A stretch of DNA of 64,000 nucleotides from Cytophagales bacterium (lineage in GTDB: Bacteria > Bacteroidota > Bacteroidia > Cytophagales > 172606-1): the NCBI GenBank assembly GCA_030446715.1, contig JAUJMU010000001.1, forward strand, positions 411,297 to 475,296, in the 5' to 3' direction. This document shows, in pieces, positions 38,656-47,529 of this stretch. The translations under genes and the position numbers were made by a program. Position 1 is the first letter of the stretch. Each line of letters starts with the position of its first letter. The notes beneath the pieces are model-generated. The model was not told the origin of the DNA. It saw only the letters and a list, made by a program, of their open reading frames with translations, and ran no database searches.

Positions 38656-41036
38656 ATCATTCCCGCCGACCGGATACGGTACCTGTCTGAAATCAAGGAG
38701 AGCAGCGTGCAGTACCAGCGTTTTGTGGATGAGCAAAGTGAACTGGCGCGGCAGCTTTTTCAACTCGGAGGCACTATTGGGTTGCTCCGCTCCCGGATCG
38801 GTACCCGGCAGCTCGAAATCCGGCAGGATGCGCAAAGTGAAACAGTGAAAGTAATCCGGCACGAAACCGGCGAACCCGAATACCTGAAGGAGCTGGTTGA
38901 CCTCTACAACGGGATCGAAGAGAAACTGCACCCCGAATGCCGCAAAATGCTGCGCGGCTGGCCCGAAAAGGTAAAGCGGTACAAAGCCGCCAGGTACCAG
39001 TTTCAGGTGCGTGACAGGGTGATTGAGCAGGATCTGTACACGGAATCGCTTTCCGGCCTCAAAATTCCGAAGGTAAGCCTGCCCCGCTACGAAAACTGGG
39101 GCGACATTCTCCGCTGGCTACTCACCGAAAACGTGCCGGGCGAATTCCCGTACGCGGCCGGCGTGTTTCCGCTCAAGCGGGACAACGAAGACCCCACCCG
39201 GATGTTTGCCGGAGAAGGCGGCCCCGAACGGACCAACCGCCGCTTTCACTACGTTTCGCAGGGAATGCCCGCCAAGCGCCTCTCCACGGCGTTTGACTCA
39301 GTGACGCTGTACGGCGAAAACCCCGACCACCGGCCCGACATCTACGGCAAGATTGGCAACTCCGGCGTAAGCATTGCCACACTGGACGACGCTAAAAAGC
39401 TCTATTCCGGCTTTAACCTCTGCGACCCGGCCACGTCGGTGTCCATGACCATCAACGGCCCGGCGCCCATGCTGCTCGCCTTTTTCCTCAACGCCGCCAT
39501 TGACCAGCAGTGCGAGTTGTACATTAAAAGAGAAGCGGGGAGTGAGGAGGTGGAAGCGAGGATAAGGGAGATTTACGCGCAGAAAGGGGTGCAGAGGCCG
39601 GCTTATCAGGGCGAACTGCCGGCAGGCAACGACGGGCTGGGGCTGATGCTGCTCGGCGTGACCGGCGACCAGGTGCTGCCGAAAGAGGTGTACGACAAGA
39701 TCAAAGCGGATACGCTGAAAGCAGTACGGGGGACAGTGCAGGCCGACATCCTGAAGGAAGACCAGGCGCAGAATACCTGCATCTTCAGCACTGAGTTTGC
39801 CCTCCGGATGATGGGCGACATCCAGCAGTACTTCATTGACCGCAAGGTGCGTAACTTCTACTCGGTGTCCATTTCGGGCTACCACATTGCCGAAGCCGGG
39901 GCCAATCCGGTTTCGCAACTGGCCTTTACGCTGGCGAACGGCTTTACCTTCGTGGAGTATTACCTCGGCCGGGGCATGCACATTGACGACTTCGCGCCGA
40001 ACCTCTCGTTCTTCTTCTCCAACGGCCTCGATCCGGAGTACTCAGTGATTGGCCGGGTATCCCGCCGCATCTGGGCCAAGGCCATGAAGCACAAGTATGG
40101 TGCCAACGAACGGAGCCAGAAGCTGAAGTACCACATCCAGACGTCGGGCCGGTCGCTGCACGCGCAGGAAATCGCCTTCAACGACATCCGCACGACCTTG
40201 CAGGCGCTGTACGCCATTTACGATAACTGCAACTCGCTGCACACCAACGCCTACGACGAGGCCATTACCACGCCCACGGAAGAATCGGTACGCCGGGCCA
40301 TGGCCATTCAGCTGATCATCAACAAGGAGCTCGGTCTGTCTACAAACGAGAACCCGCTGCAGGGGGCATTTATCATTGAAGAACTGACCGACCTTGTGGA
40401 GGAAGCCGTGCTGAAGGAATTTCAGAGTATTTCGGAAAGGGGAGGGGTGCTCGGTGCCATGGAACGCATGTACCAGCGAAGCAAAATCCAGGAGGAGTCA
40501 CTGTATTACGAAACACTGAAGCATAACGGCCAGCTGCCGGTGATCGGCGTCAACACCTTTCTCGACCCCAAAGGCTCCCCGACGGTCATTCCCAAAGAGG
40601 TGATCCGCTCCACGGAGGAGGAAAAGGAATACGCTATTCAGTCGCGGGATTTGTTCCACGAGCGGAATGAGCCGGTAGCCGCTCAGGCTTTAAGTGATTT
40701 ACAGCACACGGCCGTGAGTGGCGGGAATGTTTTTGATCAACTCATGGAAACAGCCAAAGTCTGCTCCCTTGGCCAGATTACGCATGCCTTGTACGAGGTG
40801 GGGGGGCAGTATAGAAGGAATATGTAATGAGAAACAAGCTGGAGGTGGACTGTCCAGTCCTGAAATAGCTTTACAGCAAAGCAACAGAATGGCAGAAAAA
40901 AGTAAAAAGCTGCATTCAGAGAAGACGCCACAAATTGAGTTTCTCCGGGTAAAGTAAGATTTGCCCGGTTTTCCGGCGGTGAAACCCGGATCGTTTCAGG
41001 AAATTAGCCGCCGTTAAATTCAACCCAATACGTTTT

Positions 41037-41540
41037 ATGATCCGTAATTATGTATTTGCCCTCCTGCTCGCCTTTACGGCGGCCTGCGGAGGTGATGAGA
41101 AGACCCCGCCCGCGCCGGTGGATAAGCCGTTGTCCCAGATGACCCCCGCCGATCAGCAGCGGGCGCTTTCGGGCATGAACGCAAAGACGTGGACGCTCAC
41201 GAAAGTGACTGACCTTGCCGGCAATGAGGTGCTCTTCGGCGTACCTTTTACCGGTGAGCGCCGTCCCTACACGGGCAGCGTCACCTTCCGCTACGCCCCG
41301 ACGGCCACCGGCTACGGGACGATCGATCTGGTGAGCACCGAAGGATATACCCACCGGGGTTACGTATGGCAGCAGAAGCAGGGAAACGATTCCCGGACCT
41401 GTTCCCAGGGCGAGTGGGCTTCCAAGCTGCTCGAAAAGGGTGAAACCAGTCTGGACAAGACCTGTCTGACCGAACTCACTTCCCGCAGGGCGGTGGTCAA
41501 TTACTGGGACGAGCTGCTGCTCACCTTCGAGGTCCGTTAA
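41037..41540 (+). CDS. Hypothetical lipoprotein
   Basis: 167 aa; lipobox LLLAFTAACGG. Confidence 0.65.
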   Translation: MIRNYVFALLLAFTAACGGDEKTPPAPVDKPLSQMTPADQQRALSGMNAKTWTLTKVTDLAGNEVLFGVPFTGERRPYTGSVTFRYAPTATGYGTIDLVSTEGYTHRGYVWQQKQGNDSRTCSQGEWASKLLEKGETSLDKTCLTELTSRRAVVNYWDELLLTFEVR

Positions 41541-41651
41541 TTGTATTCACACCAACCGTGAGAGGGGCCCCGTGCCCCTTTCTTATTAAACCAAAACATC
41601 ATGCCGGAAGAAACAAGTGACGAGTTCGCAAAACGTCTTATTGAACAGGAC

Positions 41652-41797
41652 TATACTACGGTACATTTTCAAACGGAGCCTCATCCCCCGGCCCCTTCTC
41701 CCAAAGAGAAGGGGTGCCTGAACGGCCATTTCCGAAGCCCCTCTCCCTGGGAGAGGGGTTGGGGTGAGGCTATTATCAGGAAATGTACCGTAGTATA
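41652..41797. mobile_element. MITE, 146 bp, 17-bp perfect TIRs, 9-bp TSD (GAACAGGAC)
   Basis: tatactacggtacattt (41652-41668) / aaatgtaccgtagtata (41781-41797); gaacaggac at 41643-41651 and 41798-41806. Confidence 0.88.
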
Positions 41798-41829
41798 GAA
41801 CAGGACATAAAATGTAATTCGTACTTACC

Positions 41830-42867
41830 TTACTGTGGGTGTTCGGCCTCCTTCAGTACCTGGCGCAGGGAAAGTTTTACGACTTCGCCCATGGTTTGGC
41901 ATTGCAGAAAGTCCGGGTTGTGGTAGTGCTGCGCCAGTTCGTGCCGCAGCATGGCCGTGTTTTCGGGCGTGGATATGGTATCTGATGCCATAATATCGGT
42001 GAGGGAAAAAATGCGGTTCCCGGCGGTGTTGAGGCGGTTGGCAATCATTACTTTTTCCTCTTTCTGGTACTGCCGCACCGACTCGGGCGTAACGCGGTTG
42101 TAGCCCAGTGCCAGAATCGGATTATTCTGTTTGAAATACTGCGGCAGAAACACGGATTTGGCCCCTTCGTACGACTGCTGGTCAAAATCAATGGCCCGGA
42201 TGCGGTAGTGTTCTTCTTCAAAATCCGGCGTGATCACAATCACAAAGTTGCTGGAATGCATGTCGCCCAGGAGCCGCACGAAGCACCGTTCGTTGAACTT
42301 GATGAACTCCTTGGCCAGACGGACCTTGTTCAGTTTAGGGTCGTGCAGGTAGTGCCGGATGAACAGGTCGCCCGGAATGCCCGCAATGTGCTCCTCCACC
42401 AGCGTATTGCCGGACGTGATGTAGCTGATCCGGTTGGGGGAAAGAATGTGCTCCAGCTCGAGCCCGTACACCCGCGAAGCATCAGCTTTTTTGATGTAGA
42501 AGTAATCAAAATTATCATTGATGGTGTTGATCACCCGCACCCGGAAGGGCCGCGTATTGCCGTAGATGCAGACGTCCACCCGGTCAACGGAGAGGTGCCG
42601 CGTAACCGACAGGTCGCCGTTGGTTTTGAGTTCGGCGTAGATGACTTTGAGGTTATAATAAATGTCCCTGATGTCGGAAGGCGGGTAAAATACGGTTTCC
42701 CAGAGCGTATCCTGGCCGGCCCGGTCAAACAGCGTAATGGCGTTGTCGTAGCGGGAGAGGTCATCGTAGCCGATGGGCAGCTTCACTTCGCGGCCGTACT
42801 TGACAAGGTACTCCCGGAGCGGAAGATTAATCCGGTAAACGTGTTTTTTGTTCTGAATAATGGCCAT
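41830..42867 (-). CDS. Uncharacterised protein with kinase-like catalytic signature
   Basis: GDMHSSNFVIV ... IRAIDFDQQS. Confidence 0.6.
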   Translation of the reverse strand: MAIIQNKKHVYRINLPLREYLVKYGREVKLPIGYDDLSRYDNAITLFDRAGQDTLWETVFYPPSDIRDIYYNLKVIYAELKTNGDLSVTRHLSVDRVDVCIYGNTRPFRVRVINTINDNFDYFYIKKADASRVYGLELEHILSPNRISYITSGNTLVEEHIAGIPGDLFIRHYLHDPKLNKVRLAKEFIKFNERCFVRLLGDMHSSNFVIVITPDFEEEHYRIRAIDFDQQSYEGAKSVFLPQYFKQNNPILALGYNRVTPESVRQYQKEEKVMIANRLNTAGNRIFSLTDIMASDTISTPENTAMLRHELAQHYHNPDFLQCQTMGEVVKLSLRQVLKEAEHPQ

Positions 42868-43022
42868 TTGATTAAAATTAGGCCAAAATTGCATAAGTAG
42901 CGGCGCAATTTTAAAAAGTAAATTCCTGCCTCGCCGGCAGGCGGGTGCCCGGTTTACCCGCTGTGGCGGGCAGGCAGGTCAGATTTTGAATGCCCGAAAC
43001 AACCTGCTCAATGGCAGAGATA

Positions 43023-43122
43023 CAGGATTTTCTCAAAATACAGCTCCTTTAACTCCGGGACGGGTGGTCCAGGCGTGGACGCCTGAACCAGTACAACAAT
43101 ACCCTCTTTTGCGTAAGTCCTG
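43023..43122. mobile_element. Second copy of the CAGGACTTT-TIR MITE family
   Basis: caggattttctcaaaa ... ttttgcgtaagtcctg; internal hairpin ggtccaggcgtggacgcctgaacc. Confidence 0.55.
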
Positions 43123-43235
43123 TTTTATTCAGAAAGCCAGGGTCCAAATTACCGGATTAATTTTACCCGCTTATCTGAAAAGGATTCAGAGCATTCCTTT
43201 GGCAGGAGAAAACAGCTTCAGCCTGTCAGCTTTAG

Positions 43236-43853
43236 TCAGTGACGGGTGCGGGATAAAGTGGCGTCTATCTGCTGCACAATCAGTTGCAGATCGCCGGGGC
43301 GGCGTACATAGTCCAGTTCGTTTACGTTGATCACCAGCAGCGGCCCTTTGTCGTAGTTACTGGTCCACTGGCGGTAGTGTTCGCTGAGTGCGGCAATGTA
43401 GTCCTGACTGATGTTCTTTTCGTAGGCCCGGCCCCGCTGCCGGATCTGGTCCATCAGTTTATCCAGGTCCGCTTCCAGGTAGATGAGCAGGTCGGGAGGA
43501 CGCACCAGTTCCATTACCGATTCAAACATCTGCAGATACGTGTGGTAGTCACGTTCATTCATCAGCCCGGAGGTGTGCAGGTTGCGGGCAAAGATATAGG
43601 CGTCTTCGTAAATGGTGCGGTCCTGCACCACGTCGTGCGGATACTGGGCGATCTGCAGGACTTGCTGAAAGCGGCTTGTCAGGAAGTAGATCTGTACGTG
43701 GAAGGCCCAGCGGGGCATGTCTTCGTAAAAATCTTTCAGATACGGATTGGTGTCGGCGGCTTCGGGCAGCACTTCCCAGCCGTAATGCTTTGAAAGCAAA
43801 TGAGCCAGCGTAGTCTTGCCGGCCCCGATATTTCCTGCGATGGCAACGTGCAT
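43236..43853 (-). CDS. Deoxynucleoside kinase
   Basis: MHVAIAGNIGAGKTTLAHLLSKHYGW; QDRTIYEDAYIFA. Confidence 0.88.
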   Translation of the reverse strand: MHVAIAGNIGAGKTTLAHLLSKHYGWEVLPEAADTNPYLKDFYEDMPRWAFHVQIYFLTSRFQQVLQIAQYPHDVVQDRTIYEDAYIFARNLHTSGLMNERDYHTYLQMFESVMELVRPPDLLIYLEADLDKLMDQIRQRGRAYEKNISQDYIAALSEHYRQWTSNYDKGPLLVINVNELDYVRRPGDLQLIVQQIDATLSRTRH

Positions 43854-43956
43854 ACCCCCCGTAAACGGCTGAAAAAGCAATAAGTTTAACCTTGTCGGGT
43901 TATCCCATTCCGGTTTTTTTCCGTAAAACAAATGACCATACCAGACGCTGCCAGCC

Positions 43957-44472
43957 TTGAAAAGACTCTATTTGATCAGACACGCCAAATCCAGCTGGGA
44001 CCACCCGGAACTGGCCGATTATGACCGGCCCCTCAATGACCGGGGCAAAAAGGATGCGCCCTTTATGGGCAAGCTGCTGGCGGAGGAAGGGCACATTCCG
44101 GACGTATTGCTGTCGAGTCCGGCGAAGCGGGCCCTGGGTACGGCCAAAAGAATAGCGCAGGAACTCGGTTTCCGCAAAAAAGACATCCGCCAGAACATCA
44201 GGCTGTACCACGCCGACGAAAGCCAGCTGCTTCAGGCCGTGCAGGCACAGGACGATGCGGCCGGTTCGGTGATGCTGTTCGGGCATAACCCGGGCCTTAC
44301 TGAGTTTGCCACGCTGCTCTGCAATTACGAGTTCAGCAACATTCCCACCTGCGGCGTAGTCTGCCTCGAGTTCCAGACCGACACCTGGAAAAACGTCCGG
44401 TACACGCTGGGCACCCTGCGCTTCTTTGACTACCCGAAAAAGCACACAAAGAAGATGAAATCGGGGAAGTAA
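43957..44472 (+). CDS. SixA-like histidine phosphatase
   Basis: LYLIRHAKSSWDHPELADYDRPLNDRGKKDAP. Confidence 0.88.
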   Translation: MKRLYLIRHAKSSWDHPELADYDRPLNDRGKKDAPFMGKLLAEEGHIPDVLLSSPAKRALGTAKRIAQELGFRKKDIRQNIRLYHADESQLLQAVQAQDDAAGSVMLFGHNPGLTEFATLLCNYEFSNIPTCGVVCLEFQTDTWKNVRYTLGTLRFFDYPKKHTKKMKSGK

Positions 44473-44629
44473 ATGAAAGCCGAGAAACTTTGCCTGCACA
44501 GGGAGAGCCAGGGTCACCAGCCCACGGTTTCAACCGCGGGCTGTGCAACTCCGCCGCGGCGTTCTTTTCACCCGGTGGCAACCGGAGGATTATTTACTTC
44601 CCTCTACGAAAGGAAGCACCAGTACCAGT

Positions 44630-45055
44630 TTAAACCGTCCGGTTTACTAAATATTCCAGCGCCAGCCGGTAGCTTTCCAGTCCAAAGCCGCAAATCACGC
44701 CGGCGCAGTTTTTACTCAGGTAGCTGTGGTGCCGGAAAGGCTCCCGGGCGTATACATTGGAAATGTGCACTTCCACCACCGGCGTGGTAATGGCCGCAAT
44801 CGCATCGCCCAGCGCCACCGACGTGTGCGTGTAGCCCCCGGCATTGAAGACTACGCCGTCCCGCGAAAAGCCGACTTCGTGCAGCTTGTTGATCAGTTCC
44901 CCTTCACTGTTGGACTGAAAATAAGTCAGTTCCACGCCGCCATACTGCGCCTGCAATTTTCTGAAGTAAGCCTCGAAAGACTGATCGCCATAGATGCTTT
45001 TTTCGCGTACGCCCAGCAAGTTGAGGTTCGGGCCGTTCAGGATCAGGATTTTCAT
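44630..45055 (-). CDS. aroQ: Type II 3-dehydroquinate dehydratase
   Basis: MKILILNGPNLNLLGVRE; FQSNSEGELI; NAGGYTHTSVALGDAI. Confidence 0.95.
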   Translation of the reverse strand: MKILILNGPNLNLLGVREKSIYGDQSFEAYFRKLQAQYGGVELTYFQSNSEGELINKLHEVGFSRDGVVFNAGGYTHTSVALGDAIAAITTPVVEVHISNVYAREPFRHHSYLSKNCAGVICGFGLESYRLALEYLVNRTV

Positions 45056-45201
45056 AAGGTGCAATCGGGTTATGTCTGTGTAAAAATTGCCACAAAGCCG
45101 CAAAGGGGCAAGCCTTTCAGTGGGTTTATTGTCTGCCCGGCTGTGCCTCCTGACGTTCCGCTTCTCACTTCCGGCGCCTCTCTTCTTCCTACCTTTACTC
45201 T

Positions 45202-46101
45202 ATGAACTGGGACAAAGCCATCCGGCAATTCCGCCAATACCTGCAACTTGAACGTTCACTTGCCGGCAACTCCGTGGAAGCCTACGAACACGACGTGGAG
45301 AAACTCCGGCAGTACCTTGAACTGTCGGCCATTCCGGCGGTGCCAGCCCAGGTCACCTCCGGCCACATCACCGGCTTTTTGGAGTACATAGGCGGACTGG
45401 GTCTGTCAGCCTACTCGCAGGCGCGGATGCTGTCGGGCATCAAAGCCTTTTACCGGTACCTGCTGCTCGAAAACCTGATCAGCCACGACCCTTCGCACCT
45501 GGTGGAGGGGCCGCGGCTGGGGCGCAAGCTGCCTGATGTGCTGTCGGTGGCGGAGATAGAACTACTGCTGTCGCTGGTGGATCTGTCTACGCCTGAAGGG
45601 ACGCGCAACCGGGCCATGCTGGAAGTGCTGTACGGCTCCGGCCTGCGGGTGTCGGAGCTAGTGGAGCTGAAACTGACCAACGTATACGCCGAACTGGGCT
45701 TTCTGCGGGTGACGGGCAAGGGAAACAAGGAACGCCTGGTGCCCGTCGGCCCCGACGCGCTGAAGTACATGGAGCAGTACGTGGAGCACGTGCGGCCTTC
45801 CGTACCCGTCAAAAAAGATTACCAGAACTACGTGTTCCTCAACCGCCGCGGTGCCGGGCTTACCCGGATCATGGTATTTCTGATCATTAAGGACCTGGCC
45901 GCCAAATCGGGAATCAGCAAGAACGTCAGTCCGCACACTTTCCGGCACTCTTTTGCCACACACCTGGTAGAGGGTGGCGCTGACCTGCGGGCCGTGCAGG
46001 AAATGCTGGGGCACGAATCCATCACGACTACGGAAGTTTACACGCACCTCGACCGCGACTACCTCAAGCAGATCATTCAGGATTTCCACCCGCGGAGCTG
46101 A
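45202..46101 (+). CDS. xerD: Tyrosine recombinase XerD-like
   Basis: 299 aa; GSGLRVSEL; HTFRHSFATHLVEGGADLRAVQEMLGHESITTTEVYTH. Confidence 0.9.
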   Translation: MNWDKAIRQFRQYLQLERSLAGNSVEAYEHDVEKLRQYLELSAIPAVPAQVTSGHITGFLEYIGGLGLSAYSQARMLSGIKAFYRYLLLENLISHDPSHLVEGPRLGRKLPDVLSVAEIELLLSLVDLSTPEGTRNRAMLEVLYGSGLRVSELVELKLTNVYAELGFLRVTGKGNKERLVPVGPDALKYMEQYVEHVRPSVPVKKDYQNYVFLNRRGAGLTRIMVFLIIKDLAAKSGISKNVSPHTFRHSFATHLVEGGADLRAVQEMLGHESITTTEVYTHLDRDYLKQIIQDFHPRS

Positions 46102-46107
46102 AAGAAA

Positions 46108-46201
46108 TTTTGAATTTTAAATGTTGAATGCTGAATTAATTCGCAAGGGACAGAGGTGCTTAATCATTTAAAATCTATAATTTAAAATTCAACATCCTTT
46201 C
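46108..46201. repeat. Paired heptad-periodic arms (46108-46135 / 46160-46201)
   Basis: TTTTGAA TTTTAAA TGTTGAA TGCTGAA ... TTAATCA TTTAAAA TCTATAA TTTAAAA TTCAACA TCCTTTC. Confidence 0.75.
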
Positions 46202-46207
46202 AAGATC

Positions 46208-46993
46208 ATGGCTTTTGAACATCTCCTTTACGAAGTACAGAACGGCGTGTGCACCATTACGCTCAACCGCCCCGAAGTACTCAACGCCCTCAACGAAAAA
46301 CTGAACTACGAACTGCGCGACGCCTTTACCCAGGCCGGTGAGGACGAAGCCGTACGCGTAGTCGTGCTCACGGGGGCGGGCCGCGGCTTCTGCTCCGGTG
46401 CCGACCTGAAAGCCGAAACGGCCTTCCGGGGTGAGAGGTCACTGGCCGATGCCGTCCGCAACCGCTACAACCCGATGATTCTGGCAATCCGCAACCTGCC
46501 CAAGCCCGTAATTGGCCGGCTGCACGGCATTGCCGCCGGTGCGGGCTGCTCCCTTGCCCTTGCCTGCGACGTAATCATTGCGGCCGAAGAAGCCGTGCTG
46601 ACCGAAATATTCATTGGCATCGGGCTGGTGATGGATGCCGGCTCTTCGTGGTTTTTGCCGCGGCTGGTAGGACCCATGAAGGCGTTTGAAATGGCTACGA
46701 TGGGTACCAAAGTAGCAGCACCGGAGGCGCTGAAGCTGGGCATGGTCAACAAAGTAGTACCTGCCGGTCAGCTCGACGCTGCCGTTGCTCAGGTGGCGGG
46801 TTACTACGCGACTGCACCCACCCGCACCATCGGCCTGATCAAAGGCATGCTGCAGAAGTCGTACGGCTATACCCGGGAGGAAAGGCCTGAGCAGGAAGCC
46901 ATCCATCAGGATATGGCCGGCGGCACCCACGACCACCGGGAAGGTGTGCAAGCCTTTCTCGAAAAACGCAAGCCGGATTTTACCGGCCGGTAA
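46208..46993 (+). CDS. Enoyl-CoA hydratase/isomerase family protein
   Basis: 261 aa; TGAGRGFCSGADLKA; GIAAGAGCSLALACD. Confidence 0.92.
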   Translation: MAFEHLLYEVQNGVCTITLNRPEVLNALNEKLNYELRDAFTQAGEDEAVRVVVLTGAGRGFCSGADLKAETAFRGERSLADAVRNRYNPMILAIRNLPKPVIGRLHGIAAGAGCSLALACDVIIAAEEAVLTEIFIGIGLVMDAGSSWFLPRLVGPMKAFEMATMGTKVAAPEALKLGMVNKVVPAGQLDAAVAQVAGYYATAPTRTIGLIKGMLQKSYGYTREERPEQEAIHQDMAGGTHDHREGVQAFLEKRKPDFTGR

Positions 46994-47177
46994 ACAGGAG
47001 CATGATGTTAAATTATGAATCTGGGATTATCCGGCAGCAGATTACCAGCACAATATTTCCCGACGGGCAGTTTGACCAGAATAAAACAGCCCTTAAGTCC
47101 CGGAAGGAAAAAATTTTGATGAAATAATTTGTATGGCCAGTAAAGTATTTCCAAATTGGTATTTCTGTTTGACAACC

Positions 47178-47243
47178 ATGTCTTTATCTTTATTATCCGG
47201 AAATATCGTCGTAAACGTGCTGCTCGGCTCCTTCAGGAGGTGA
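47178..47243 (+). CDS. Candidate ilv leader peptide MSLSLLSGNIVVNVLLGSFRR
   Basis: 21 codons, 9 Leu/Ile/Val; directly upstream of competing hairpins and ilvD. Confidence 0.75.
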   Translation: MSLSLLSGNIVVNVLLGSFRR

Positions 47244-47298
47244 GAAAGGCAGGCTTTACGCAAAAAAACCTTTCTCACCGCCGGGAAAGGTTTTTTTA
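47239..47298 (+). promoter_or_regulatory. Transcription attenuator: antiterminator stem 47239-47249/47269-47279 versus terminator stem 47262-47274/47285-47297
   Basis: ggtgagaaagg/cctttctcacc and aaaaaaacctttc/gaaaggttttttt share 47269-47274. Confidence 0.8.
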
Positions 47299-47398
47299 TA
47301 CCTGTTTAGATTTTATGAGCACCAGAATATATAGTTACAAATACGCAAATCAACAATTCACTTCAGACAAACCTGTTTTTTCAGGCATGACTGATTAC

Positions 47399-47428
47399 GG
47401 CCTCTTCCACCAGTGGAAAGGCTTTTTT
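47399..47428 (+). terminator. Second terminator-like hairpin in the ilvD 5' region
   Basis: gcctcttcca-ccag-tggaaaggc followed by tttttt. Confidence 0.5.
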
Positions 47429-47500
47429 GTTTCCGGCAGCCACCCCTGACCACGGGTGCAACCACAAGAGGTCCCAAAACAGACTCTTCAGTTTCAGTAA

Positions 47501-47528
47501 TTTTCAATTATCAATTGCCAATTTGAAA
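47501..47528. repeat. Heptad array ending at the ilvD start codon
   Basis: TTTTCAA TTATCAA TTGCCAA TTTGAAA then TATG. Confidence 0.65.
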
Positions 47529-47529
47529 T

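Larger units (their letters stand above)
37313..40827 (+). pseudogene. icmF: IcmF-type fused acyl-CoA mutase (B12-binding, G-protein chaperone and mutase domains), one apparent 1-nt frameshift at about 37885
   Basis: ORFs 37244-38065 and 37999-40827; B12 domain [17 protein letters not shown]-loop [22 protein letters not shown] recovered in the other frame; mutase C-terminus. Confidence 0.85.

Noticed and set aside
39298-39981. 227-aa minus-strand ORF
   Set aside because: Antisense shadow of the icmF mutase domain
41601-41798. 65-aa ORF MPEETSDEFAKRLIEQDYTTVHFQ...
   Set aside because: Most of it is translation of the MITE (PHPPAPSPKEKG, SPSPWERGWGEA); not treated as a gene
45202-46101. XerD-like recombinase as integrase of a mobile island
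   Set aside because: Looks like the housekeeping tyrosine recombinase; no att-like repeats or island genes adjacent
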